A stretch of 64,000 nucleotides of DNA from Candidatus Nomurabacteria bacterium (lineage in GTDB: Bacteria > Patescibacteriota > Saccharimonadia > Saccharimonadales > Saccharimonadaceae). Under the pieces are notes generated by a model that had not been told where the DNA came from, did not search any database, and was given only the letters and a program-made list of their open reading frames with translations. Position 1 is the stretch's first letter, and every line of letters begins with the position of its first letter. Below, in pieces: positions 32,012 through 40,957 of the stretch. The position numbers and the translations under genes were made by a program. Location of the stretch: contig JAIROX010000006.1 in the NCBI GenBank assembly GCA_031257295.1, positions 79,392 to 143,391 of the forward strand, given 5' to 3'.

Positions 32012-32872
32012 ATGAAAATCAATGAAATTCGACCCCAAGACAACGTTTTTACAGAGGTGTTAACCACTATTGCGGTTACGCCTAAAAAGTTGTATTATCG
32101 CGGTAACTTACCGGAAAACCGCCCAAAAAGCGTGGCGATTGTGGGTTCACGCAAGCCAACTGCTTACGGTCAAGCCGTGGGCTATAAGCTGGCCTCTGAG
32201 CTAGCGATGAAAGGCATAGTGGTGATCTCTGGTCTGGCGCTAGGTATTGATTCGGTAGCCCACAAGGGGGCTTTAGATGCTGGCGGGCAGACAATTGCGG
32301 TGCTAGGCAATGGGATTGATAAGATCTACCCACGAACCAACGTTGGGCTAGCCCAGAAAATTGAAGAGGGCAGTGGCGCGATTATCAGCGAATACGCCCC
32401 AGGCACGCCCACTTACCCTTCTAACTTCTTGGCCAGGAACCGCATCGTAAGCGGGCTGTCAGACGCCATAGTTGTGGTCGAAGCCGCCACCAGGAGTGGT
32501 ACGCTGAGCACCGCCGCTCATGCGCTGAGCCAAGGCCGGCCAGTTTTTGCCGTACCGGGAAATATCACCAACCCGATGAGCGCGGGCTGCAACAACCTCA
32601 TCAAACAGGGAGCCATGCCACTCACCGAGCTAGATGACATTCTGGCCGTGATCGCCCCAGATAAGCTCACGCAAGCTAACCTTGGTGAGGTGATGGGTGA
32701 TAACCAGCAAGAAAATGACATTTTAGAGCAGATTAAGGGTGGCGAAAACGACGGCGAGGTGATTATGGCCAAGCTTAAAATTTCCACCAGCGACTTTAAC
32801 CAGACGGTTACCATGCTAGAGATTAAAGGGTTAGTCCGCTCACTCGGTGCTAACAAGTGGGCAATAAGATAA
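32012..32872 (+). CDS. dprA: DNA processing protein DprA
   Basis: 286 residues from ATG 32012. The Rossmann-like core has VAIVGSRKPTAYG, VISGLALGIDSVAHKGAL, TIAVLGNGIDKIYP, FLARNRIVSGLSDAIVVVEA and SGTLSTAAHA, followed by a C-terminal winged-helix-like domain. DprA loads RecA onto incoming single-stranded DNA during natural transformation, so this suggests competence. It is followed 10 bp later by a membrane protein gene with its own strong ribosome site. Confidence 0.95.
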   Translation: MKINEIRPQDNVFTEVLTTIAVTPKKLYYRGNLPENRPKSVAIVGSRKPTAYGQAVGYKLASELAMKGIVVISGLALGIDSVAHKGALDAGGQTIAVLGNGIDKIYPRTNVGLAQKIEEGSGAIISEYAPGTPTYPSNFLARNRIVSGLSDAIVVVEAATRSGTLSTAAHALSQGRPVFAVPGNITNPMSAGCNNLIKQGAMPLTELDDILAVIAPDKLTQANLGEVMGDNQQENDILEQIKGGENDGEVIMAKLKISTSDFNQTVTMLEIKGLVRSLGANKWAIR

Positions 32873-32881
32873 GGAGGAGCC

Positions 32882-33787
32882 ATGGAAAACGAATACGCTA
32901 AGCCACCTACAGAGCCAGCGCAAACTACAACGCCTCAACCAGTAGATATGCTGCAAGATGGCACTATCACACCCCAACCCATAGGCGTAGTGCAACCAAC
33001 AAGCAATAAAGACCCCCACCCCCAGCTAAAAGCAGTCAAGGCGGTTGCCATATTTCTGGCGCTGACCATGCTAGCAATCGCCGTAATGTTGTTTTTTACG
33101 CTTAGCAACATTATCGAAACCAAATCGGAGCTTACTTCTGGTAGCCAAAAACAGAGTGAGAACAGTTATGATCTTAGTGGCAGCGCAAAAGAACACCTGG
33201 CTGTGCAGAAAATGGAGTTTGACTGGCTGATAGGTGATGGTACGAATATGCCAGATAGCCATAAGATCGGAGACATAGATACAACTGATGGCGCAGGTGT
33301 GGCAAAGACAAGTGATGGCTGCACTAATAACTCTTGGGATTGCTTCCCAATGGTCAATTACACCTACAGGGATGGCACCAAAGTCTTTACCGGTGCAGTC
33401 ATCGAGTCATTCGGTGACACCACCAAATGGAACACTCGGTGGCAGTTTGTACCCAGAGGTGAAACTCGTGAAGATATCTTAAAAAACGCTTTGCAGGACA
33501 TGATGGAAAATCAATACGGATTTAGCGCCGAAGACGGCACAGCGAAAATAGGTGCCAACTTCGAGGATCACGGTGGAGTACTTGGCATGCGATTTGAATA
33601 CTCATACACCTCCAAAAAGTACGAATCGGAATCTGGCAAATTAAGTGGAGTTCTGTTTGTACACGATGGCGTCATTTACTACATACGGCCACCAGCCAAC
33701 AGAGATAGTTACGGTGATAGTAAAGAGGGAGCCCTCATGGATGCGATATTTGACAGCTTTATAAAATCTATCAAGTTTTCAAAATAG
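32882..33787 (+). CDS. Membrane-anchored protein, unknown ectodomain
   Basis: 301 residues. A Pro/Gln/Thr-rich cytoplasmic N-terminus, one membrane helix at about 53-77 (VAIFLALTMLAIAVMLFFTLS), then an ectodomain of about 220 residues with a Cys pair (DGCTNNSWDCFP). No family recognised. The ribosome site AAGGAGGAGCC directly before ATG is nearly identical to that of the response regulator at 22991. Likely co-transcribed with dprA. Confidence 0.65.
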   Translation: MENEYAKPPTEPAQTTTPQPVDMLQDGTITPQPIGVVQPTSNKDPHPQLKAVKAVAIFLALTMLAIAVMLFFTLSNIIETKSELTSGSQKQSENSYDLSGSAKEHLAVQKMEFDWLIGDGTNMPDSHKIGDIDTTDGAGVAKTSDGCTNNSWDCFPMVNYTYRDGTKVFTGAVIESFGDTTKWNTRWQFVPRGETREDILKNALQDMMENQYGFSAEDGTAKIGANFEDHGGVLGMRFEYSYTSKKYESESGKLSGVLFVHDGVIYYIRPPANRDSYGDSKEGALMDAIFDSFIKSIKFSK

Positions 33788-33789
33788 AC

Positions 33790-33827
33790 AATAAAATAGC
33801 GCTTTGCTCGGGAGATAGCAAAGCGCT
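33790..33827 (-). terminator. Terminator of dut
   Basis: An 11-bp stem AGCGCTTTGCT/AGCAAAGCGCT (33798-33808 with 33817-33827), followed on the minus strand by ATTTTATT. It may also stop transcripts of the converging gene. Confidence 0.75.
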
Positions 33828-33837
33828 TAGGGTGCAC

Positions 33838-34326
33838 CTACTTGGTGCCCGTTGAGCCAAATCCACCGGCGCCACGAGATGTTTCAGAGAGGCTATCCAC
33901 CTCGACAGCCTCGCATTGAAGATATGGCACGATCACGAGCTGCGCAATGCGCTCGTGATACTCGATATCTCCTACATCGTCAAACTCGTTGTACAGAGCG
34001 ACGATGATCTCACCACGATAGTCCGAGTCGATAACTCCGACCGCATTTGCGGGGCAAATACCACGCTTAGTAGCCAAGCCGCTTCTGGCAAAAATCAGGC
34101 CAACATAGCCAGGCGGTATTTCGGCTGCAACACCAGTGCCTATTTTTCTCGCACCCTGGCCGAAAATATCAATTTTTCCGCCAAGTTCTGAAATGTCCAG
34201 AACAGCGTCGTCGCCACCGGTGTCGCCCATAACTCTCTGAGCATAGAGGTCAAACCCTGCCGCATCGGGTGAACCTTTAGTGGGCAGTACTGCAGTATCG
34301 ACTAACTTCTTAAATTTTAACTCCAT
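33838..34326 (-). CDS. dut: Deoxyuridine 5'-triphosphate nucleotidohydrolase (dUTPase)
   Basis: 162 residues from ATG 34326. The start is chosen because GGAGGTG lies just upstream; the longer in-frame start at 34389 is not supported. All five trimeric dUTPase motifs are present: AAGFDLYA, RSGLATKRG, GVIDSDYRGEI, RIAQLVIVP and RGAGGFGSTG. It hydrolyses dUTP to dUMP and keeps uracil out of DNA. The leader is long, and a G9 tract lies in its likely promoter. Confidence 0.95.
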   Translation of the reverse strand: MELKFKKLVDTAVLPTKGSPDAAGFDLYAQRVMGDTGGDDAVLDISELGGKIDIFGQGARKIGTGVAAEIPPGYVGLIFARSGLATKRGICPANAVGVIDSDYRGEIIVALYNEFDDVGDIEYHERIAQLVIVPYLQCEAVEVDSLSETSRGAGGFGSTGTK

Positions 34327-34396
34327 ATTTCGCACCTCCTTCGCAAAATAACGGTAAATGCTAGTAAACCAGTTCTCCCACTGATCCATGGGCCAA

Positions 34397-34426
34397 GTAA
34401 AACACGTCTACCCCCCCCCGAGTCAA
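34397..34426 (-). promoter_or_regulatory. C9/G9 tract between dut and topA (site C)
   Basis: Nine Cs at 34411-34419. On the minus strand TTGACT (34426-34421) is followed by C, G9 and a weak TTTTAC with an 18-nt spacer, a possible dut promoter. On the plus strand the bases after the run (GA-N6-GC) match sites A and B, but no -10 box lies at the right distance. The orientation is therefore uncertain. Confidence 0.5.
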
Positions 34427-34483
34427 GCAGAAGCGCTATGATGGTTTTGCTTTTTTATTAACTATGTGATTAATTAGAGTGTG

Positions 34484-36772
34484 ATGAAGAATCTGGTGAT
34501 TGTCGAAAGCCCGGCAAAAGCAAAAACTATTGAAAAATACCTTGGGAAAAACTTTAAGGTGCTTTCAAGCGTGGGCCACATTCGGCAAATTCCGCCCAAA
34601 GACAAAGACGCGGTGGATGTGAAGAACGATTTTAAGACCAAGTACGAGGTGGACCCTGCCAAGAAAAAGGTCGTAGCAGAGCTTAAAACGGCCGCTAAGG
34701 GCGCTGATGAAGTCTGGCTGGCAACTGACCCAGACCGCGAAGGAGAAGCGATTGCGTGGCACCTGAGTGAGGTTTTGAAGCTTGACCCAAAAAAAACCAA
34801 GCGCATTGAGTATCACGAAATCACTAAGAGTGCCGTAGAGGAGGCAGTGGCCAACCCCCGCACCATAGATATGGACCTAGTGCAGGCCCAGCAAGCTCGC
34901 CAAGTTTTGGACAGGGTGGTGGGCTATGAGCTTAGCCCGGTGGTGTGGCGCAAAGTGCCAGGTGGTAAAAGTGCCGGCCGTGTGCAAAGTCCAGCATTGC
35001 GCTTGATCGTAGAGCGCGAGCGAGAAATCGACGGCTTTAAGCCCGAAGAAGTTTTCAAGGTTAGCGCGGTATTTAAGCACGGCAAAGATGAGTTTAAAGC
35101 AGACTTAAACAAAGAGTTTAAAACTGAAGCGGAGGCTAAAAAGTTCCTAGAAAGCCTAGTCGATGCCAAGTTCAGTGTTTCCGGCATAGCCACCAGCCCA
35201 GGTACGCGCAACCCATCAGCGCCATTTACTACGTCTACTTTGCAGCAAGAAGCCAACTCTAAGCTTGGCTACTCAGCACGCACCACCATGAGCGCCGCAC
35301 AGAAGCTTTACCAAGACGGTAAAATCACTTATATGCGCACCGATTCAACCAACCTCAGCAACCAAGCCTTGGGCGCAATAGGTAAGTTCATTGAGAGCGA
35401 ATTCGGCAAAAAGTATCTAAAAATACGCCAGTTTAAGACAAAGTCCAAGAGCGCTCAAGAGGCTCACGAGGCAATTCGACCAACTAACGCCAGCTTGGAA
35501 ACGACTGGTGGCGACAACTACAGCAAAAAAGTTTACGAGCTGATCCGCAACCGCACACTAGCTAGCCAGATGGCGCCAGCCGAGCTCGAAAAAACCACCG
35601 TGACGATTACCATCAGCACCGCCAAAGAGATATTTGAAGCCAAAGGCGAGGTGGTAACTTTCGACGGTTTCCTTCGAGTTTATGGCGGCGGCAAAGATTC
35701 GCTACTACCAAAGCTGACCAATGGCGATGAGCTGAAAAACGACGAGGTAGTGGCCAGGCAGAACTTTAGCAAGCCACCAGCCCGCTACACTGAAGGTAGC
35801 TTGGTCAAAAAGCTAGAATCGTTAGGAATCGGCCGACCAAGTACCTATGCGACAATCATGGAGAACATTCAGGCTCGCGGTTACGTCGAAAAGGGCACGA
35901 GCGAAGGCAAAGAACGCGAAGTGGTAGAGCTTCGTCTGCGCTTGCAAGCTCCGTTCTTGCAAAGGGAAGTTGTCCAAGAAAAAACGGGGGCCGATAAGGG
36001 TAAGCTGGTGCCAACTCCGGCCGGCGAGGTTTTGAATGATTTTCTGGTTAAGTTTTTTGGCTCGATAGTGGACTACGATTTTACGGCCGAAATTGAAGAA
36101 GAATTAGATGAAGTGGCTGACGGCAAGCTTGGACACGTTAAGATGTTGAATACATTTTATGGACCATTCCATAAGCTTATCGAGAAGTCTGGTGATATTG
36201 AGCGTTCTGAGGTGGTAAACGCTCGTGAATTAGGTGTTGACCCCAAAACTAAACGCGTCGTTCTGGCTAAATTGGGGCGTTTTGGCCCGATGTTACAGCT
36301 CGGCACAGCTGACGATGATGAAAAACCACGCTTTGCGCCACTACCAGATGGTGCCACGCTCAAAGATGTCAAGCTGGAACAAGCACTTGAGATGTTTAAG
36401 CTGCCACGGTTAGTGGGCAAAACCGAGAGCGGCGACGATATTAAGGCTAACATTGGCCGGTTTGGGCCATATATTCAGGTAGGCAAGCTGTTCGTTAGCA
36501 TCAAGCCGCTTGATCCGTTTACGATTACTCTCGAAGAAGCTCGCAACCTGTACGCCGAGAAGCTAAAGGCCGAAGCTGAGAAAAATATTGCCGATTTTGG
36601 CAAGATTAAGGTGTTGAAGGGTCGATTTGGGCCATATGTGACTGATGGTAAAACCAATGTAAAAGTGCCAAAAGACCAAGATCCTAAGAAAATTACCGAA
36701 AAAGAAGCTACGGATTTACTTAAAAACGCTCCAAAAAAGACCACAACAAAAAGGCGAACACGGAAGTCTTAG
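34484..36772 (+). CDS. topA: DNA topoisomerase I (type IA)
   Basis: About 762 residues from ATG 34484 (GTG 34481 directly before is an alternative). The Toprim domain starts with VIVESPAKAKTIEKYLG and has DPDREGEAIAWHL. The active-site Tyr is in ITYMRTDSTNLS near residue 282, and GRPSTYATIM follows. No Zn-finger Cys motifs are seen. Instead the C-terminus has three GRFGP repeats (GRFGPMLQLG, GRFGPYIQVG, GRFGPYVTDG) and a basic tail. It relaxes negative supercoils. A copy of the 21-bp palindromic element lies inside (35942-35962), read as LQAPFLQ. Confidence 0.95.
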   Translation: MKNLVIVESPAKAKTIEKYLGKNFKVLSSVGHIRQIPPKDKDAVDVKNDFKTKYEVDPAKKKVVAELKTAAKGADEVWLATDPDREGEAIAWHLSEVLKLDPKKTKRIEYHEITKSAVEEAVANPRTIDMDLVQAQQARQVLDRVVGYELSPVVWRKVPGGKSAGRVQSPALRLIVEREREIDGFKPEEVFKVSAVFKHGKDEFKADLNKEFKTEAEAKKFLESLVDAKFSVSGIATSPGTRNPSAPFTTSTLQQEANSKLGYSARTTMSAAQKLYQDGKITYMRTDSTNLSNQALGAIGKFIESEFGKKYLKIRQFKTKSKSAQEAHEAIRPTNASLETTGGDNYSKKVYELIRNRTLASQMAPAELEKTTVTITISTAKEIFEAKGEVVTFDGFLRVYGGGKDSLLPKLTNGDELKNDEVVARQNFSKPPARYTEGSLVKKLESLGIGRPSTYATIMENIQARGYVEKGTSEGKEREVVELRLRLQAPFLQREVVQEKTGADKGKLVPTPAGEVLNDFLVKFFGSIVDYDFTAEIEEELDEVADGKLGHVKMLNTFYGPFHKLIEKSGDIERSEVVNARELGVDPKTKRVVLAKLGRFGPMLQLGTADDDEKPRFAPLPDGATLKDVKLEQALEMFKLPRLVGKTESGDDIKANIGRFGPYIQVGKLFVSIKPLDPFTITLEEARNLYAEKLKAEAEKNIADFGKIKVLKGRFGPYVTDGKTNVKVPKDQDPKKITEKEATDLLKNAPKKTTTKRRTRKS
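35942..35962 (+). repeat. 21-bp palindromic intragenic element, copy 3
   Basis: Same sequence as 787-807 in xth, with identity over 24 bp including flanks. It is read in a different frame here (LQAPFLQR), so protein conservation cannot explain the match. Confidence 0.85.
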
Positions 36773-36875
36773 AGAATAAGATATTTATTTGATAAATTGT
36801 TATGAAATTGTTTACAAAACAGGTCTATTACATGGTATAATATAAGAAGTGATAACTCTAGGCTACACTTTAGGG

Positions 36876-36904
36876 TTGACATTAAAAAACATATATTGTA
36901 GCAT
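36876..36904 (+). promoter_or_regulatory. Promoter of the sigma4/HARE gene
   Basis: TTGACA (36876-36881), a 17-nt AT-rich spacer and TAGCAT (36899-36904). The leader is about 40 nt, with a GAGAGGAAA ribosome site before ATG 36952. Confidence 0.75.
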
Positions 36905-36951
36905 ATAGTTATAACTCAATATAAATCAACTGGTGGCGATGAGAGGAAACC

Positions 36952-38013
36952 ATGACAAGTAACTCAACAGACACAAATTTAAACATCGTGAATAAGGCTA
37001 TTGAAAGCATATTAAATGTCGTTGATCAAGATCGCGAAAGAGAAATTATAGTTCGCCGGTTTGGGTTGAGGGATCGCAAAGAAACCTTAGAGCAAATTGG
37101 TGAAATGCTGAACATAACTAGAGAGCGTGTACGCCAGCTGGAGAAGGCGATTCTAATTCGCTTGAAAATGTCTGCTGAAGACGGCAAAGTAGCCGAGCTA
37201 CCAGCTGCCGAGAAACTAGTTATCCGTAGCCTAACCGAAATGGGGCGAGTCGCTCGAGTAAGCGACCTTGCAGATAAGATCTTTGGTCGTGAATCTAGCA
37301 CCACTGAGCGCGCTGCGGTCGCATTCCTAGGTGAAATTTCCGATAGTTTAACCATAGTCCACGAGAACGACTATTACCACCAGGCTATAGGCATTGCCGA
37401 ATATGGCGACGAAGACACTATCAAGCAGCGCTCTGATGAGGTCGTAAAGCTAATTAAAGAAGCAAAAAAGCCGATCACCGTAGAAGAATTGGACGAGAAA
37501 CTTGACTACGAGCATCCATCACATATTAGCGCCTTGGCTAGTGTTAGCAAAAGCCTGACCAGCCTAAACGGGCTTTGGGGCTTGACCAAGTGGCCAACCG
37601 TTAATCCACGCAATATCCGCGACAAAATTTTTGTTGTGCTAGAAGACGCCAAAGAACCAATGCATTTTTCTAAAATTAGTGCGGCAATTGCCGATAGCAA
37701 CTTTAAGCGCAAGGACGTCACAACTCAGGCCATTCACAACGAGTTAATAAAAGATGATAGGTTTGTGCTAATTGGCCGTGGTATCTATGCTCTAGCTTCT
37801 TGGGGCTATGCGCGGGGCACTGTAACAGATATGATTGAAAAGGTTTTGCGCGAAGCTGGCGAGCCAGTCTACCGCGACGAAGTAGTTAAACGTGTTCTGA
37901 AAAATCGCCAAGTTAAAGCTACAACCGTACTACTAAACCTGCAAAGTAAACCACAATTTAAGCGTGTTGGTAAAGCTGATTATATTCTCGCAGAGGCCGA
38001 AGACAAAAAATAA
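36952..38013 (+). CDS. Sigma-70 region 4 / HARE-HTH fusion regulator
   Basis: 353 residues. Residues about 18-72 (DREREIIVRRFGLRDRKETLEQIGEMLNITRERVRQLEKAIL) are a clear sigma-70 region 4, the -35-binding helix-turn-helix. No region 2 is present, so it cannot melt promoters by itself. Several HARE-HTH-like modules follow (SLTEMGRVARVSDLADKIFG; EAKKPITVEELDEKL; DAKEPMHFSKISAAI; EAGEPVYRDEVVKRVL), related to RNA polymerase delta subunits. It could act as a polymerase accessory factor or global regulator. It has its own consensus promoter. Confidence 0.82.
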   Translation: MTSNSTDTNLNIVNKAIESILNVVDQDREREIIVRRFGLRDRKETLEQIGEMLNITRERVRQLEKAILIRLKMSAEDGKVAELPAAEKLVIRSLTEMGRVARVSDLADKIFGRESSTTERAAVAFLGEISDSLTIVHENDYYHQAIGIAEYGDEDTIKQRSDEVVKLIKEAKKPITVEELDEKLDYEHPSHISALASVSKSLTSLNGLWGLTKWPTVNPRNIRDKIFVVLEDAKEPMHFSKISAAIADSNFKRKDVTTQAIHNELIKDDRFVLIGRGIYALASWGYARGTVTDMIEKVLREAGEPVYRDEVVKRVLKNRQVKATTVLLNLQSKPQFKRVGKADYILAEAEDKK

Positions 38014-38062
38014 CCACTAGTTGCGCTCATGGCGTTAAGGTGAGAAAATAGACATAAGGGTG

Positions 38063-40957
38063 ATGAATTTTGCTTCAATAATCAGCTTCATACTACAACC
38101 ATGGGTTTGGATACCCGTAGTTGCCTTACTTTCATTTTTAACTTACCGCAATTACAAAAAGATCGACCAAATTAAAGCCGCCGATATTGAGAGCGTGCTG
38201 CTGATTTTGGAAATTCCACGCACCAACGACAAGAAAGAGCTGGCCGCCGAGCAGCTATTCGCCAGCCTGCACGGTATTTTGCGCGACGCTAACGAACTAA
38301 AGATTAACAACGGCGTGCAAGAACACCTCAGTTTTGAGATCGCCTCAGTCAATCGCCAAATTCGGTTCTATGTGTGGGTGCCAAAAATTCTGCAAAGTTT
38401 CGTGGAGGGCCAAATTTACTCGCAATACCCAACGGTGCAAATTTACGAGTCAAAAGATGATTACGTAAGCCACTTTAAAGACCACCCGGTGATTTATAAC
38501 TCAGAAATTAGCCTAACAGATGACGAAACTCTGCCCATTAAAACTTTTGAAACTTTCGAAGTTGACCCATTGGCCGGTATTACAGGCACATTAGCCAAAC
38601 TAGAGTCTATTGATGAAGAATTATGGATCCAGGTGTTAATTCGCCCGATTCCGGACAGCTGGCATAAGCAGTCAGAAGCCTGGATACGTCGAACCAAAAC
38701 CGGCGGGATGTTCGGCAAAATGGGCGGTGGTAGTGGCATAAACTTCGCTTGGTTCGCCGAGGCCCTGGGTGCGCTCTGGAAACCACCGGAAGGCGGCACA
38801 GCAACACCTACATCCGTTGAGCTTTCTGAGCGTGATAAGACCCGTATCTCTAAGGCCGAAGAAAAGGCCACCAAGCTAGGTTACCGTGTAAAGGTTCGTC
38901 TAATGTACCTGGGCAACAGTCAAACTAACGCCAAGTTACACATGCAGGCCTTGGCCGGAACATTCAAACAATATAATAGTACCAACTTAAATGGCTTCAA
39001 GCAGGTCGGCGGATCGTTTGATCGTAACTCTATTGAGGCCTACAGACAACGACGTTTTGCCGAAAAAGGCTTCATTTTAAATATCCAAGAGTTGGCCAGT
39101 GTTTACCACCTGCCGCATACCAGCGTGGAAACGCCAAATGTGGTCTGGGCTAGCAGCAAAACCGCAGAGCCACCGGCCAAGCTGCCCATGCTAACTGGTG
39201 ACCCGGCCGTTGACGAAAACATCAGTGCTTTTGGCCTAACCAACTTTCGTGGCATCAACCACCAGTTTGGTATGCTACGCCGCGACCGTTCGCGCCACGT
39301 TTATATCATCGGGCAAACCGGAGCAGGCAAGTCGGGTATGTTGGAGCTATTTACGCTTAGCGACGTTTACCACAACCAAGGTTATGCTATTATCGATCCG
39401 CACGGCGATTTTGCTATCAATAACATGCGTTTTATCCCTAAAGAGCGTGTGCAAGACGTAGTTTATTTTAACCCGGCAGACACCATGTATCCAGTGGCGT
39501 TTAACCCACTAGAGGTGACCGATCCGAACCGCAAGCCAAATATTAGTTCCGAGGTGATTGGCGTACTCAAGCGTATGTTTGGTGATTCGTGGGGCCCACG
39601 CCTTGAGTACGTTTTGCGCTATACGATCCTGGCGCTGCTTGACCGCCCTAACGCCACCATGCTCGATATCACGCGCATGCTAACAGACAAAGATTTTCGC
39701 CGCGACACGCTAGAATACTGCAAAGATGTATCGGTGTTGCAGTTCTGGAAAGCTGAGTTTGGTCAGTGGGGTGAAAAACAAGTCAACGAGGCCATCGCGC
39801 CAGTGCTCAATAAAGTTGGCGCCTTCACTGCTAACCCGATCATTCGCAATATTATCGGCCAGCCGAAGAGTTCGTTCAACATCCGCCAGATTATGGACGA
39901 AGGCAAGATTTTAGTAGTTAACCTGAGCAAGGGCCTGATAGGCGAGGATAACGCTGCAATCCTAGGCGCATTTTTGGTTACTAAAGTACAGCTGGCCGCC
40001 ATGAGCCGCAGCGACATTCCAGACATCGCCGATCGCCGGCCATTCTACCTTTATGTTGACGAGTTCCAAAACTTCGCCACAGATTCGTTCGCAGTAATCT
40101 TAAGTGAGGCTCGCAAATATGGGCTAAACCTCACCGTGGCAAATCAGTACATTTCCCAGATGACAGAGCCAGTGCGCGATGCGGTGTTCGGCAATGTTGG
40201 CACGATGATTTCGTTCCGGGTTTCGGCCGACGATGCCCCAATGCTCGCCAAACAGTTTGAGCCACAATTTGAGGAAAGCGACTTATTACAAATTAACAAC
40301 CGGCATTTCATTATCAACATGATAATCAACGGCGAAAAAGCGCCAGCCTTTTCAGCTACCACGCTCAATATACCAGTGCCACAAACCGACTACTCAAACA
40401 CAATTATTGAGAACTCTAGGCGCAACTATGCACGGGGCAGGGCAGAAGTAGAACGTGAAATTTCTGAAATCATAGCTTCCCCGTCTAAGTTTATGGGCGA
40501 AAACAAGGCCCGTGGCACACAGCCCGAGGCCACCATGACGCAGGTTGTGCCACACAAATCTAGAGTAAATCCTGCTAAGGTTAGCCCTAGCAAGGCCGAA
40601 AATCGTCCACCTAAAACTGGCCTAAAAGATCTGTCGGCGCTTTATCAAGCTGCAGCCAAGGCCAAAACTGAAACTAAGGCGGCAACACTAAACGAAGATT
40701 CTCGGCCCTCGCAAGCAAAAAAAGAACAGCCGCCTAGAGCAGCTGCTGCCCGCAAAAGGCCAACGCACGCGGCTACAAAGTCTAACGCCGAGCCTAAAGC
40801 TGCGCCAAAGGCCGCTATAGTTACTGCCAAGAGCACATCAGAGCTTAAACCTCAGAAGGCCACGCCGAAAGAAGTTCCGGCAGCCGAAGCAACTGTGACC
40901 GACCGCGAAGTCAATATCAAGATTAACCACGCCTCGCAAACTAAACATAGTAGTTAG
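38063..40957 (+). CDS. VirD4/TraG-like type IV secretion or DNA-transfer ATPase
   Basis: About 964 residues. One N-terminal membrane helix, then a 350-residue soluble region of the kind found next to such ATPases, Walker A IGQTGAGKSGML near residue 415, AIIDPHGDF, and Walker B YLYVDEFQNFATDSF near 662 followed by ARKYGLNLTVANQYISQM. The last 150 residues are Lys/Ala/Pro-rich and probably disordered. Such ATPases move DNA or proteins through type IV machines; no other type IV genes are in the window. A weak AAGGG site precedes ATG 38063. Confidence 0.82.
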   Translation: MNFASIISFILQPWVWIPVVALLSFLTYRNYKKIDQIKAADIESVLLILEIPRTNDKKELAAEQLFASLHGILRDANELKINNGVQEHLSFEIASVNRQIRFYVWVPKILQSFVEGQIYSQYPTVQIYESKDDYVSHFKDHPVIYNSEISLTDDETLPIKTFETFEVDPLAGITGTLAKLESIDEELWIQVLIRPIPDSWHKQSEAWIRRTKTGGMFGKMGGGSGINFAWFAEALGALWKPPEGGTATPTSVELSERDKTRISKAEEKATKLGYRVKVRLMYLGNSQTNAKLHMQALAGTFKQYNSTNLNGFKQVGGSFDRNSIEAYRQRRFAEKGFILNIQELASVYHLPHTSVETPNVVWASSKTAEPPAKLPMLTGDPAVDENISAFGLTNFRGINHQFGMLRRDRSRHVYIIGQTGAGKSGMLELFTLSDVYHNQGYAIIDPHGDFAINNMRFIPKERVQDVVYFNPADTMYPVAFNPLEVTDPNRKPNISSEVIGVLKRMFGDSWGPRLEYVLRYTILALLDRPNATMLDITRMLTDKDFRRDTLEYCKDVSVLQFWKAEFGQWGEKQVNEAIAPVLNKVGAFTANPIIRNIIGQPKSSFNIRQIMDEGKILVVNLSKGLIGEDNAAILGAFLVTKVQLAAMSRSDIPDIADRRPFYLYVDEFQNFATDSFAVILSEARKYGLNLTVANQYISQMTEPVRDAVFGNVGTMISFRVSADDAPMLAKQFEPQFEESDLLQINNRHFIINMIINGEKAPAFSATTLNIPVPQTDYSNTIIENSRRNYARGRAEVEREISEIIASPSKFMGENKARGTQPEATMTQVVPHKSRVNPAKVSPSKAENRPPKTGLKDLSALYQAAAKAKTETKAATLNEDSRPSQAKKEQPPRAAAARKRPTHAATKSNAEPKAAPKAAIVTAKSTSELKPQKATPKEVPAAEATVTDREVNIKINHASQTKHSS

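Noticed and set aside
34327-34389. 21-residue extension of dUTPase
   Set aside because: It contains the GGAGG ribosome site that serves ATG 34326, and dUTPases start near MELKFKK.
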